64,000 nucleotides of DNA from Sphingomonadales bacterium (GCA_009995225.1 JAACPW010000003.1:124001-188000), one strand, 5' to 3'; positions 53,264 through 61,902 are shown, counted from the stretch's first letter. Numbers and translations are program-made. Notes: generated from the letters alone by a model not told the origin.

Positions 53264-53467
53264 CGCGGCGCACCCAAACCTGCAAGCGCACCGGCAGTCC
53301 CCGGGGTCGCAAACTTTGCGCGAATGTTCCGACAGCTGATTGGCTTTGACATGTCGCGTCACAGATGCCGAAGGGCGGCAAATGACTGCGCCGATCAGGC
53401 TGCGCGCCTCACGCCAATTTTCGGCGTGTCATTCAAACACCAGCTCAAGGGATCGGTCCGGCCAGGC
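53264..53467. other. Remaining debris region, nothing recognised
   Basis: About 200 bases between the ArsR fragment and the third TonB receptor stop. Together with 52582-52860 this makes about 900 bases with no intact gene. Confidence 0.5.
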
Positions 53468-55555
53468 TTAAAAACTGACCCGCAAGCTTGCGCGGACCTG
53501 CCGCGGTTCAACCGGATGAAAATGCCGATCTTCCACTCCGCTCGCTTCGCCAGGGAGCCGGGATTCGTAGAAATAGGTGATGTCGGCATCGCGGGTGTCG
53601 AACAGGTTGAACACCTCGATACCAAGGCGCAGCGGCCCCAGATCGTAATAGCCTGCCAGATTGACCAATGTCGTTGGGTCGGAACGGACCGAGCGGTCTT
53701 CGATCAACGGCGCCCTGCCGAAATGGCGAAGGCGCGCGGTGACTGTGAGCTCGGGCACGGGGCTGACTGCGATCCCGGCGGCAATCACCTCGGGAACCGC
53801 GCCGGGAATGGCGTTGGCCCCGGCACCCGGTCCTACGAACTTGGCATCGGTGTAAGCATAGGCGACATCGATCACCACGGTGGGAATGGGGCGCCAGAAC
53901 ACGTTGGCCTCGACCCCATAGCGCCGCGATCCGTCATTCGGCTCGGTTGCACCGCCATCGCCGATGAAGACCAATTCGGAATCGAGTTCGAGCCAGAAGC
54001 CGATCAATGACGCATCGATTGTTGCCGTTTCCAGTCGTGCGCCCAGCTCTGCCCCCTCGGCCCGGACCAGCAGGGGCACCCGCTCCGCCGCATTGCCGCT
54101 CACCGGGTCAAAAGCGATAGTGGCGCCGCGCGCATCGTTGGAGTGAAAGGACTGGCCGTAATTGGCGTATAGTTCGATTCCTTTTCCGGCCTGCCATGCC
54201 AGACCGAACTTGGGGGCGAACAGATCGTCATCAGCGTTGCCCGAATTGGCAGCGAGATCGGAGCGCACGTCGACTGTCTGGTAGTCAAATCTGAGGCCGG
54301 CAAAGCCGCGCAAACGGGGTGCGATTGTGATCTGGCTATCGACGTAGAGCCCAATCCCGGTCTGGTCGATCGCATCGCGCCGCACGGTATCGACCGCGAC
54401 TGCATCGACGCTGCCGAACAGGCCGACCTCGCCAATCGCGTCGTGCCGCAGATCAGCACCAAGGTTCACGGCTAATGGTCCACGCTCAAACCGGTGCGCG
54501 ACAGCGCCACCAAGCACCCAGCGTTCGTCACGCTGCAAGAATTCGTCACCGCGTACAGGATCTTCGAGGAAATAGGTGAAGTTGGACACCAGCTCGAATT
54601 CGTATCGTGTGGCATAGGCTGAAAAGGTGGTGTCGCCGACCGCCCCGCCCACAACTGCGCCAAGGCGCGTCGTACTTCCGCCAAGGTCGTCGTCGACATT
54701 GCCGAACCTGTCGATCAGCCCGCTGGCGATGGCACGTTCGGGCACCTGATCGGTCGATGTCCACCGCGCGTCATAGGCGTTAAGCTGTAGGGAAAAGCGG
54801 CTGTTCTCACCGCCGAAGGAATACTTCACCAAACCCGAAAATCGCTTAAGATCTTCGGCAAGAACCCAAGGCCCGTCGTAAAATTGCGCATCGCCCACGA
54901 TCAGCAGATCGCCGCTACCAAGTTCGGAACTCCCGCCCGCAACGCCCCGAACAAAGCCGAACTCGCCCACCTGCACGTCGGCAAAGGGGCGCAAAGTGTC
55001 GGCGGTTGTGAAGGCGGCGGTGCCGGCTGCGCTGAAATCTCCGACATCAGCAAAATAGGGGCCTTTGCGAAAGTCGATCCGCTCAACCGCTTCGGGGATC
55101 AGAAAATTGAAATCAAGATAACCCTGCCCGTGGCCGTGCGAACGCATGTTGATGGGGACACCATCGACAAATCCCGCAAAGTCGGTGCCGTGATCGAGGT
55201 TGAAACCGCGCAGGAAAAACTGGTTGGCCTTGCCGCTGCCGGAATGCTGCGTGGCAATCAGGCCGGGGACATTTTCCAGCAACTCACCGACCCGTGAGAT
55301 GGGGATGGCGTCGAAATCTGCATAGCCGACCGTTCCTTGCGATCCCGACCGTGCAATGCCGATTTCATCCAGCGCGCGGCCGTAAACCACGATCTGCTGG
55401 GGTTCGGTTGCTGCGTCGCTTTCACGGCTCGCCGGCTCCGTTTCGATGGGAGGCACTGACTGTGCGGCCACAGTGGAAGCAAAACAGCTGGCGGCGATCC
55501 CCGCAAGCCAGATCGGCAGCGTCCGGGGCAGTGGCGACGGAGCATTTTCAGACAT
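53468..55555 (-). CDS. TonB-dependent receptor with His-rich plug loop (HupE-linked)
   Basis: 695 residues. Signal peptide (to about residue 31, TVAAQ), QQIVVYGRAL, plug with GELLENVPGLIATQHSGSGK, FFLRGFNLDHGTDFAGFVDG and MRSHGHGQGYLDFNFLIPE, and a barrel ending VRASLRVSF (C-terminal Phe). The histidine-rich plug loop (HGHGQG) marks a receptor subgroup; such loops suit metal or metal-chelate ligands but this is unproven. It is last in a run with DUF4331, TPR and HupE genes. Confidence 0.88.
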   Translation of the reverse strand: MSENAPSPLPRTLPIWLAGIAASCFASTVAAQSVPPIETEPASRESDAATEPQQIVVYGRALDEIGIARSGSQGTVGYADFDAIPISRVGELLENVPGLIATQHSGSGKANQFFLRGFNLDHGTDFAGFVDGVPINMRSHGHGQGYLDFNFLIPEAVERIDFRKGPYFADVGDFSAAGTAAFTTADTLRPFADVQVGEFGFVRGVAGGSSELGSGDLLIVGDAQFYDGPWVLAEDLKRFSGLVKYSFGGENSRFSLQLNAYDARWTSTDQVPERAIASGLIDRFGNVDDDLGGSTTRLGAVVGGAVGDTTFSAYATRYEFELVSNFTYFLEDPVRGDEFLQRDERWVLGGAVAHRFERGPLAVNLGADLRHDAIGEVGLFGSVDAVAVDTVRRDAIDQTGIGLYVDSQITIAPRLRGFAGLRFDYQTVDVRSDLAANSGNADDDLFAPKFGLAWQAGKGIELYANYGQSFHSNDARGATIAFDPVSGNAAERVPLLVRAEGAELGARLETATIDASLIGFWLELDSELVFIGDGGATEPNDGSRRYGVEANVFWRPIPTVVIDVAYAYTDAKFVGPGAGANAIPGAVPEVIAAGIAVSPVPELTVTARLRHFGRAPLIEDRSVRSDPTTLVNLAGYYDLGPLRLGIEVFNLFDTRDADITYFYESRLPGEASGVEDRHFHPVEPRQVRASLRVSF

Positions 55556-55589
55556 GAAGTATCTTCTGTAGGATGCAGGGGAGGAGGGA

Positions 55590-56849
55590 TCAGACCAGGC
55601 GGGGTCTGTCTGCGATCGTACGGCGGGCGATCACGATCACTCCGGCGGTAAGCACGCCGAAGAACACCAGTATCATGCCGGTTTCAACCACCGCCTCGAA
55701 AAGGGTGACGAAAGTCTCGGCAAGGCCAAAATAGCGATCCACCACCCAGATCGCTGCGATAACGGCGCACAACAATGCCAGCCCACTGCGCAGCCAGTGG
55801 TAGGCCCGTGTGGCAGCAATGGTGACGAGAGCCGGGACGATGGCCAGCGCAATGGCGATCTGGACCAGCTCGATCCCGAAATTGAATCCGATCAGGGTGC
55901 CGATATTGCGGGCTACCGATAAATCGGTGGAACTGAGATATCCCGCAAAGCCGAGGCCGTGAACCAGCCCAAAAAGCGTGGCAAACAAGGCCTCACGCTG
56001 CGGGAAAATCGGGCGGATCGCGTGGATCGCGGCAATCAGGACCGAAAGCGCGATCAATATTTCAACCAGCGTGCCGGGCAGGGTCAACCCGCCCAGCGAT
56101 GCCGCGAGCAGTGTGGCGCTGTGCCCCAGCGTGAAGCCCGAGATCAGGATCGCCGCTGAGCGGATGGTCGGTCTGCCCCCCCGCGCTTCGCGCCAGCGTG
56201 CGCCCCGCGCTATCAGCGGCAAGGGAAGCAACAGGGCGAGCAGGAATGCCAGATGATCGACGCCTCCCAGAATATGGCCCGCGCCCAGGCTGACCGCGTT
56301 GGCAAACGGCATCCACGGATGCGCCGCGCCGCGCTGGATCGCCAATGCTGTGCGATTTGCACGCAGGGTGCCGATGACATCGGGTTCATCGCCCAGTTTC
56401 GTCGCCGGATCGCGCCGCAGCATAACGAGCACGAAATGGTCGGGCACTGCGCCGATGACCGCGCGCCAATTCAGCGTGAAGTCACGCAGATCGGCCGGAT
56501 CTTGCGGCGTCAAGGAAAGCGTTGCGATGAGATCCTGGCTGCCATCTTGCGTGATGAATGCCAGGCGTTCCACCTGCGTCCGCCACAGCCCGCCGCCGCC
56601 GTTCGCCGCGATGGTGTCAGCAAGATAACGCTGCGCCTGTGCGTGGGCTGCGTCATCCTGTCCGACGCGGTGACCGCTGGCATAGGCATATTCCGCTGCC
56701 GGAATAACGACCTCCAGTTCGACATGGTCGGCCTGAAAATCGAGATAGGCCTCGCTGTTTGGGGCCTGATGCGCGCGCGCTGTGGCCGTCAGCGCGGTGA
56801 CAGCGATCAGCCATGCCATGACAATCCTAATCAGCCGTGTGCGAGCCAT
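55590..56849 (-). CDS. HupE/UreJ-type membrane protein with long periplasmic domain
   Basis: 419 residues. Signal or first hydrophobic segment (about 8-25), a soluble domain to about residue 185, then six membrane segments with the HupE/UreJ motifs GAGHILGGVDHLAFLLALL, FTLGHSATLL and FGLVHGLGFAGYL. HupE-family proteins are nickel/cobalt permeases in hydrogenase and urease operons; members with a long N-terminal domain have no assigned substrate. Overlaps the TPR gene by 19 bases, so one operon. Confidence 0.87.
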   Translation of the reverse strand: MARTRLIRIVMAWLIAVTALTATARAHQAPNSEAYLDFQADHVELEVVIPAAEYAYASGHRVGQDDAAHAQAQRYLADTIAANGGGGLWRTQVERLAFITQDGSQDLIATLSLTPQDPADLRDFTLNWRAVIGAVPDHFVLVMLRRDPATKLGDEPDVIGTLRANRTALAIQRGAAHPWMPFANAVSLGAGHILGGVDHLAFLLALLLPLPLIARGARWREARGGRPTIRSAAILISGFTLGHSATLLAASLGGLTLPGTLVEILIALSVLIAAIHAIRPIFPQREALFATLFGLVHGLGFAGYLSSTDLSVARNIGTLIGFNFGIELVQIAIALAIVPALVTIAATRAYHWLRSGLALLCAVIAAIWVVDRYFGLAETFVTLFEAVVETGMILVFFGVLTAGVIVIARRTIADRPRLV

Positions 56850-58162
56850 ATCAGCCTCGTTACTGGGTCATTGATCTTCGGATTGATGGACCAGGCTGTG
56901 TCGGTCGCGGCGGTCGCCGCGTCGGTTTCCCCCAGGATCGTCAGGGCCTGCGCCTTGATGGCAAACATCTGTGCGGAACGCCAACCGGATTGTTCAGCCA
57001 AGCCGATCTCCCTCAGCGCGGCACGCGGCCGGTCATTCGCAATCAGCGCCCGCGCGAGCAACAGCCGGGCTTCGCCGTAAGGGCGGGCCTTAGCGTTGAT
57101 CTGAGCCAGCCGCAAAGCCTGCGTGACTTCGCCGAACACCAATTCATGTTCGGCGGCGTGGGCTGCGAAGGCTGCGGGATATCTGCCTGCCCATGTTCTC
57201 CAGATTTCCCCGGCCTTTTTCGCCCAGATCTGGCTGCGGGCAATGTCACCTTGAACGCGCCACACCAGTGCCAGCATATCCATGGCCTCGGGCCGGGCGT
57301 GTTCTCGCGCCAGCTTTTCGAGATCCTTGATGGCGCTTTGCGTCTGGCCGTTGGCGAGCCGCCCCTCAGCGCGATAAAGCGCGGTGACCCAATGGCCGGG
57401 AAACAACGTTTCGGCGCGATCGTACCAGTCGTTCGCTGTGACATAATCACCGCGGGCGCTTGCGATCATGCCGGTTTGCAGCGCGATACCTGACAGAACC
57501 ACGGGGGTGTGCTTATCGGTTTGGGTGGCGCTGGCCAGCGTGGCGATGGCGTCATCGAACGCGCCTGAGACGCGTTGCAGGTTGGCGATGCGCAACGCCA
57601 CGCTGATATGTGAGTCGATCTGCGCTGCCTCTCGGTAGAGGCGGGCAGCCTCGTCATGATTGCCCGTGTAAAGTGCCAGATCGCCGCGCATGGCGGCCGC
57701 TTCCGACACAGTCTGAGTGTCCGGTGGGACACTGCCGCGCGATAAAATGTCGAGTTCCCGCGCCGCACCTGCCAGATCGTGCTGGGCCAGGTAAAGCTCG
57801 GCCCGCAACTCCGGTACGCCTGACGGCATCGGTGCCAGATTGCGCACTTCAGCGACCTGCGCGTCCGCCATGTCGAGATAGGCAATCTGGCCTGTCAGGC
57901 GGAACAGCGAAAGCGCCGCGGCACCTGCGCCAGCATGCGGGAGCCATTCGTCCGGTGTCCGTTTGATCCGGTCGAGCGAAAGCGCAAGGCGTTGGTTCGA
58001 CACCGCAACGAGATCACCATAGGTCGCCGGGCCGTAAGCGGGCCGTTCCATGGCGAAAGCCGGTGCAGGGTGGCTGTCGCTACGCTGCATCGCCCATTGC
58101 AAAAGCGACAGACACACAACTGCCAGCAATGAGAACAGCGGCCACCGGAGCAGTCTGGTCAT
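56831..58162 (-). CDS. TPR-repeat protein, membrane-anchored
   Basis: 443 residues. An N-terminal membrane segment (about 7-24) precedes a helical array of TPR-like repeats (for example GDLALYTGNHDEAARLYREA, GDYVTANDWYDRAE, QSAIKDLEKLARE). A periplasmic or inner-membrane-facing scaffold is likely. Placed between DUF4331 and HupE genes and overlapping the HupE gene. Specific partner unknown. Confidence 0.83.
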   Translation of the reverse strand: MTRLLRWPLFSLLAVVCLSLLQWAMQRSDSHPAPAFAMERPAYGPATYGDLVAVSNQRLALSLDRIKRTPDEWLPHAGAGAAALSLFRLTGQIAYLDMADAQVAEVRNLAPMPSGVPELRAELYLAQHDLAGAARELDILSRGSVPPDTQTVSEAAAMRGDLALYTGNHDEAARLYREAAQIDSHISVALRIANLQRVSGAFDDAIATLASATQTDKHTPVVLSGIALQTGMIASARGDYVTANDWYDRAETLFPGHWVTALYRAEGRLANGQTQSAIKDLEKLAREHARPEAMDMLALVWRVQGDIARSQIWAKKAGEIWRTWAGRYPAAFAAHAAEHELVFGEVTQALRLAQINAKARPYGEARLLLARALIANDRPRAALREIGLAEQSGWRSAQMFAIKAQALTILGETDAATAATDTAWSINPKINDPVTRLIWLAHG

Positions 58163-58186
58163 GGCGTCCTTCCTGCATTCATGTGG

Positions 58187-58221
58187 ACCGGGCAGGCCCT
58201 CTCAAAGCAGGCCTGCCCGGT
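58187..58221 (-). repeat. Perfect hairpin between DUF4331 and TPR genes
   Basis: ACCGGGCAGGCC (58187-58198) and GGCCTGCCCGGT (58210-58221) form a 12-bp stem with an 11-base loop in the 66-base gap between the two genes. No T-run follows on the minus strand, so attenuation, processing or transcript stability is more likely than full termination. Confidence 0.6.
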
Positions 58222-58228
58222 AGTGGCT

Positions 58229-58942
58229 TCAGTTGGCGCGAGCGCAGGGCGTGAGCCCGGCCCCAACCAGATCATCCGCGAGCGCGTTGGTCAGCCCCGT
58301 CAGCTGCGCGGTCAATTCCGGTACGAAGTCGCCAGCGACATCATTGGCTGGCGATACGTCGTTATAATTGTTTTTCAGGCCTGAGCCGATCAGCACGGTC
58401 GAAACCGCTGGCATCCCCATGCGATCGACGCGCGTGTAGGCGTTGGCATCATTGGTCCGGAAGGCGAAGCCTGAACCCGGTGAGGTCATGATTTGTGTGC
58501 CTTGTGCCGGCGCCAGGAACGGGAAACCCGCGGGGAACGCGACGTCATTGCGCGGCGGGTTCAACGGCAGACCAGCCAATGTCCCGGCACCGTTGCGGCT
58601 AAGATCGAGGAAAATCACCGCAAGGGTCACATCGATTACCGGATCGGCGAGCAATCGGCCATTGGGGAAGCCGGCATTGGCACCAAGGTTGAGCGTTAGC
58701 GTATCGGGTACCACTGCGCCCGCCACAGTCACGCCGCCGGTGCCGGGGATAACCTGATTGAGGCAAGGTCCCACATCGAAGCCGACCGGGCTGGGCGATG
58801 GGGAGGGTGTCGGCACCACGCCAACATCGGGGGGTTGGTTTGCGTCATCGCCGTCAAAACAGGCCGTCAACAGACCTGCGGCAGCAATCAGGGGCGCCGT
58901 TACCAAGACCCGGCGGAATGCGCTGGAATATGTGCGTGTCAT
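58229..58942 (-). CDS. DUF4331-type lipoprotein, C-terminal half
   Basis: 237 residues. Lipobox LLTAC near residue 28, then a Pro/Ser linker (VVPTPSPSPSP). The body has the DUF4331 stretches LTLNLGANAGFPNGRLLADPVIDV and RVDRMGMPAVSTVLIGSG. In single-chain DUF4331 proteins as I know them, the RMG part comes before the FPNGR part; here the order is reversed. Its ATG overlaps the stop of the previous gene (TAATG), so the two halves are translationally coupled. Confidence 0.8.
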   Translation of the reverse strand: MTRTYSSAFRRVLVTAPLIAAAGLLTACFDGDDANQPPDVGVVPTPSPSPSPVGFDVGPCLNQVIPGTGGVTVAGAVVPDTLTLNLGANAGFPNGRLLADPVIDVTLAVIFLDLSRNGAGTLAGLPLNPPRNDVAFPAGFPFLAPAQGTQIMTSPGSGFAFRTNDANAYTRVDRMGMPAVSTVLIGSGLKNNYNDVSPANDVAGDFVPELTAQLTGLTNALADDLVGAGLTPCARAN

Positions 58943-59607
58943 TACAATTGGCCTCCGAAACGGGCGGTGGTGGCCCATACGTCCACCAAATTGGCGCCAT
59001 TTTCGATCCGGCTACGTGGGATCGAGATGACAATTGCGGTCAGGTTCTGGCCGGCGAAGAAATCGCGCTGGTTGTTGAAACTCAAGGTTCCGGTGGAAAG
59101 CGTGTCGCGGAAGCCCTGAAGGTCGAAAAAGAACGGATCATCGAACAGCCCGGCCCGCACACGCACGCCATCCTTGCTGAGATCGCTCTCCACGGCCCCT
59201 TCGATGGCGCCGGTTACGCCCGGCAGGCCTCTGACCTGCACGCCGAAATTGTTGCTGCCAGCGCCTTGGCCGAAACGAATTTCGATAGGAATGTTGGGTG
59301 TCGTACGCGGCGAAGCGTTTGATACGTTGATTGTGTAAAGCACGTTGGGATCATAGACGGCCGGAAGGTTGGCAGCCTGTGGACCGGCAAAGGTCAGCAC
59401 AAGGTTGACATCGGTCGCGGTGTGCCATGCGAACACGTCGGCAATGTCGGCCGCCTTGTCCGGCGTGGCGTCGTTGGCTGGATTTGTCCGTCCGGGAGGG
59501 TCAAGGTGGTCAGCGGCGGTCAGACCGGCGCCCGCGAAGTAGAAAGCCCCCCCTGCCAGCGCCATTATGACCCCGGCTGACATGGGCAGTGCGTGTCTCA
59601 ATTTCAC
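58942..59607 (-). CDS. DUF4331 domain protein, N-terminal half
   Basis: 221 residues. An N-terminal hydrophobic segment (signal peptide or anchor) is followed by AADHLDPPGRTNPANDATPDKA in pieces, LYTINVSNASP, FFFDLQGFRDTL and LVDVWATTARF, which match the first half of DUF4331 and stop where the domain normally continues. A GTG at 59607 with AGGAG 7 bases upstream is the best start; in-frame codons further upstream lack this. Probably exported. First gene of the five-gene block that diverges from the ECF sigma factor gene. Confidence 0.82.
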   Translation of the reverse strand: MKLRHALPMSAGVIMALAGGAFYFAGAGLTAADHLDPPGRTNPANDATPDKAADIADVFAWHTATDVNLVLTFAGPQAANLPAVYDPNVLYTINVSNASPRTTPNIPIEIRFGQGAGSNNFGVQVRGLPGVTGAIEGAVESDLSKDGVRVRAGLFDDPFFFDLQGFRDTLSTGTLSFNNQRDFFAGQNLTAIVISIPRSRIENGANLVDVWATTARFGGQL

Positions 59608-59684
59608 CCGAATTCTCCTCGCGCAATGCATCAATAATACGGCTGCGCACGTTTCTGCGCCTAAGCCTTACGCCCAGGGACCGG

Positions 59685-59700
59685 GGTCGGTTTTGGTCGG
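59685..59700. promoter_or_regulatory. Tandem GGTCGG direct repeat in ECF/DUF4331 divergent promoter
   Basis: GGTCGG-TTTT-GGTCGG lies midway in the 178 bases between the divergent starts. A regulatory site is plausible but I cannot identify a matched pair of ECF promoter hexamers. Confidence 0.35.
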
Positions 59701-59784
59701 ATTGAAATATTTTTTAATAACTTGCCTTGATTGCTGCTGCCTTCATAGGTTGCAGCCGGCTGAAGCGGGAGATTGACGGCGGGC

Positions 59785-60342
59785 ATGGCCAGCGACCTAT
59801 ATAATGGTGAGCTTACTCAGATCCTTCTGGCGATGGCAGAGGGTGACAAAGAAGCAATGCATCGCCTTTACGTCCGAACGTCACGCGAGCTTTATTCACT
59901 GTGCTTCAGCTTCATTCAAAACCGGGAAGCCAGCGAAGACGTAGTGCATGAAGTCTACTTGAAAGCGTGGAATCGGGCGGCCAGTTACGACTACACCAAG
60001 GGTGCGCCAATGGCGTGGCTGACCAGAATTGCCCGTAACAGCGCAATCGACTGGATCAGAGCGCAAAAGCGTCGGCCAACGTCCGGTGATGACGAACTTA
60101 TCTTCATCGCTGACGAAAGTGAAACTGCAGAAGAAATGCTCATCCGAGTCGAACAATCGGACAATATCAGGCAGCAGGTGGACAATTTGGCATCAGCCGA
60201 TGCCAACCTTATCCGCAGCGCCTATCTACGCGGAATGACCTATTCCGAAGTGGCAAAGGAAACAGGCTTACCGCTTGGCACAGTTAAGACGCGAATCCGC
60301 AGGGGACTTCGTATCATGCGCGAAAGAATGATCCATGATTGA
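59785..60342 (+). CDS. ECF sigma factor (SigK/RpoE type)
   Basis: 185 residues. Sigma region 2 (LYSLCFSFIQNREASEDVVHE in pieces, VYLKAWNRAASYDYTKGAPM) and region 4 (RSAYLRGMTYSEVAKETGLP, GTVKTRIRRGLRIMRE). It directs RNA polymerase to a regulon, most obviously the divergent DUF4331-TPR-HupE-TonB receptor block. The next gene encodes an RskA-like anti-sigma factor that overlaps it by 8 bases. ATG at 59785 preferred over an in-frame TTG at 59773. Confidence 0.9.
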   Translation: MASDLYNGELTQILLAMAEGDKEAMHRLYVRTSRELYSLCFSFIQNREASEDVVHEVYLKAWNRAASYDYTKGAPMAWLTRIARNSAIDWIRAQKRRPTSGDDELIFIADESETAEEMLIRVEQSDNIRQQVDNLASADANLIRSAYLRGMTYSEVAKETGLPLGTVKTRIRRGLRIMRERMIHD

Positions 60343-61126
60343 CGACCCTGACACCCCGAACGATCCGGAGATGCTGGCAGCCGAATACGCGCTGGGATTG
60401 CTGGACGCCGAAGCGCACGCTGCGGCGGAAGCGCGGATCGCCACGGATCAGGATTTTTCTGCGCGTGTGGTGCGTTGGGAAGCGATCGGCCATGACTGGG
60501 CCAGCACCGCGCCTGTCGACACAGACTGGTCTGCCGATGATTTGTGGCGCCGGATGGAAGCCGGATTCCCTGTAAAGCCCGGCGCGCATGTTTTGCCCTT
60601 GCCCGCCAATGATACAGGCGCGCCGTCTAGACCGCGCCGTTCGGCGACCGGGTGGCGATTGGCCACGATGGCGGCGTCTATTGCCGCTGTGGTCTTGGCA
60701 GGTCTTTACTCTAGCGAACAGGGCCGGGTGCGGGAACTTGGCAAAAGGCTCGCCCTTGCTGAAGCGCAGACGGTAACTGCCGCGTCCGACATTCGGGTCG
60801 CGCAGGTGAGCCGGGCCGACGGTGCACCCGTGCTTACCGTGCTTTATGAGGGCGAGGGCGGACGCCTGACCGCTCGGATTGCATCGATTGTTGAGCAAAA
60901 TCTGGTACCGGAATTGTGGGTTATCGGTCCGGACGGAACGCCGCGTTCTTTGGGGCAGGGCATCAGCGGTTCGGTATTTGTCGTGGAGCTGACCGAACAG
61001 ATGCGCGCGGATATTGCCGCTGGAAGTTCGATTGCAATCTCGCTTGAAGTGGCGGCGGAAGAACCCAGTGCGCAGCCGACCGGCGATCGCATTCTGGGTG
61101 CCGCTCAACTCGCTCCGGTGACGTGA
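60335..61126 (+). CDS. RskA-like anti-sigma factor
   Basis: 263 residues. A cytoplasmic anti-sigma domain (about 1-90, AAEYALGLLDAEAHAAAEAR), one membrane segment (about 107-125) and a periplasmic RskA C-terminal domain with PELWVIGPDGTPRSLG. Overlaps the sigma gene by 8 bases. The protein should hold the sigma factor at the membrane and release it on a periplasmic signal. Followed by a strong terminator. Confidence 0.9.
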   Translation: MIDDPDTPNDPEMLAAEYALGLLDAEAHAAAEARIATDQDFSARVVRWEAIGHDWASTAPVDTDWSADDLWRRMEAGFPVKPGAHVLPLPANDTGAPSRPRRSATGWRLATMAASIAAVVLAGLYSSEQGRVRELGKRLALAEAQTVTAASDIRVAQVSRADGAPVLTVLYEGEGGRLTARIASIVEQNLVPELWVIGPDGTPRSLGQGISGSVFVVELTEQMRADIAAGSSIAISLEVAAEEPSAQPTGDRILGAAQLAPVT

Positions 61127-61220
61127 TTACCCGCCCGCCGGGGGGGCAATGACGTGTGTGAGATGAGGATCGCGCCGCGACAATTGCGCGGCACGGATCC
61201 GGGTGCAATCCGTTCCCTTG

Positions 61221-61267
61221 CCAACCGTCCATAATCTCCGCGATTATTGACGGTTGGCTGGGTTTTT
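61221..61267 (+). terminator. Rho-independent terminator of the ECF operon
   Basis: CCAACCGTC and ATAATC (61221-61236) pair with GATTAT and GACGGTTGG (61242-61257), with a 5-base loop and one C/T mismatch, and a GGGTTTTT tail. About 95 bases after the anti-sigma stop. Confidence 0.85.
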
Positions 61268-61335
61268 CCGCAAGCGCGTGTTGGATAAAAAGGGCAGGGC
61301 CGGCTGGCAGCATCAGGGCTCTATCTTCGCAATTC

Positions 61336-61902
61336 TTAGCTTTGGCGCATAAGGAACGGTTCGCCCGCCACGCGCGTCTGCTTGGTGATCAGTAACCGAT
61401 TGCCATCGCGCGTGAGGATCTTGCGTGCGTTCACGGTGCGGCCGTTTTCGAGGCTCTCGCCGTTGAGCACGATGGTGACAGAATCACCATCGGCCGAGGT
61501 GTGCGATTCAACCACGCGCCATTGATCCGGAACGTTGCGGCCGCTGGTGATGGTGAGCGTTTGCCCCGAAGCGTCGAAGGACCAGGCCTCCGATGAACGG
61601 ACCGTCTTGCCGGGGCCATCGTCGAACGTCCATGCGAGCATCGCGCCGTCGCTTTGAATCAGGGTGGGCAAGGTTTCGCAGGTGTCGTCACGATAATCGC
61701 GATAGTTGAGCGTGCCGGTCCAATCGCCCGCCAGCACCTTGGCGGTCACTGCTGCATTATCGGTGGTCGCGGTCAACAGGCTCTGAGCCACCGCAACCGG
61801 GCGCGACCGCACGGTCGCGCCCGGCTTCGAAATCGGCCAGAGTTGGCACAACCAATTGATCGACCGCAACGCCCTTGCCCGGAGCGAAGCTGGCGATGCC
61901 AT
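61336..61902 (-). CDS. Unrecognised protein, beta-rich; possibly 5'-truncated or frameshifted
   Basis: The confident part begins about residue 40 (AVAQSLLTATTDNAAVTAKV) and continues KVLAGDWTGTLNYRDYRDD, AWSFDASGQTLTITSGRN and VNARKILTRDGNRLLITKQT; the alternating pattern suggests a beta-barrel or lipocalin-like fold. The first 38 residues look like a shadow of another frame. The adjacent frame upstream has a protein-like sequence up to a perfect hairpin at 61799, so a frameshift or rearrangement may have broken the gene there. No function assigned. Confidence 0.45.
   Translation of the reverse strand: MASPASLRARALRSINWLCQLWPISKPGATVRSRPVAVAQSLLTATTDNAAVTAKVLAGDWTGTLNYRDYRDDTCETLPTLIQSDGAMLAWTFDDGPGKTVRSSEAWSFDASGQTLTITSGRNVPDQWRVVESHTSADGDSVTIVLNGESLENGRTVNARKILTRDGNRLLITKQTRVAGEPFLMRQS
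61799..61822. repeat. Perfect 11-bp inverted repeat at a frame break
   Basis: GGGCGCGACCG (61799-61809) and CGGTCGCGCCC (61812-61822) with a 2-base spacer. It lies at the point where the protein-like reading frame on the minus strand appears to shift. Confidence 0.6.
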
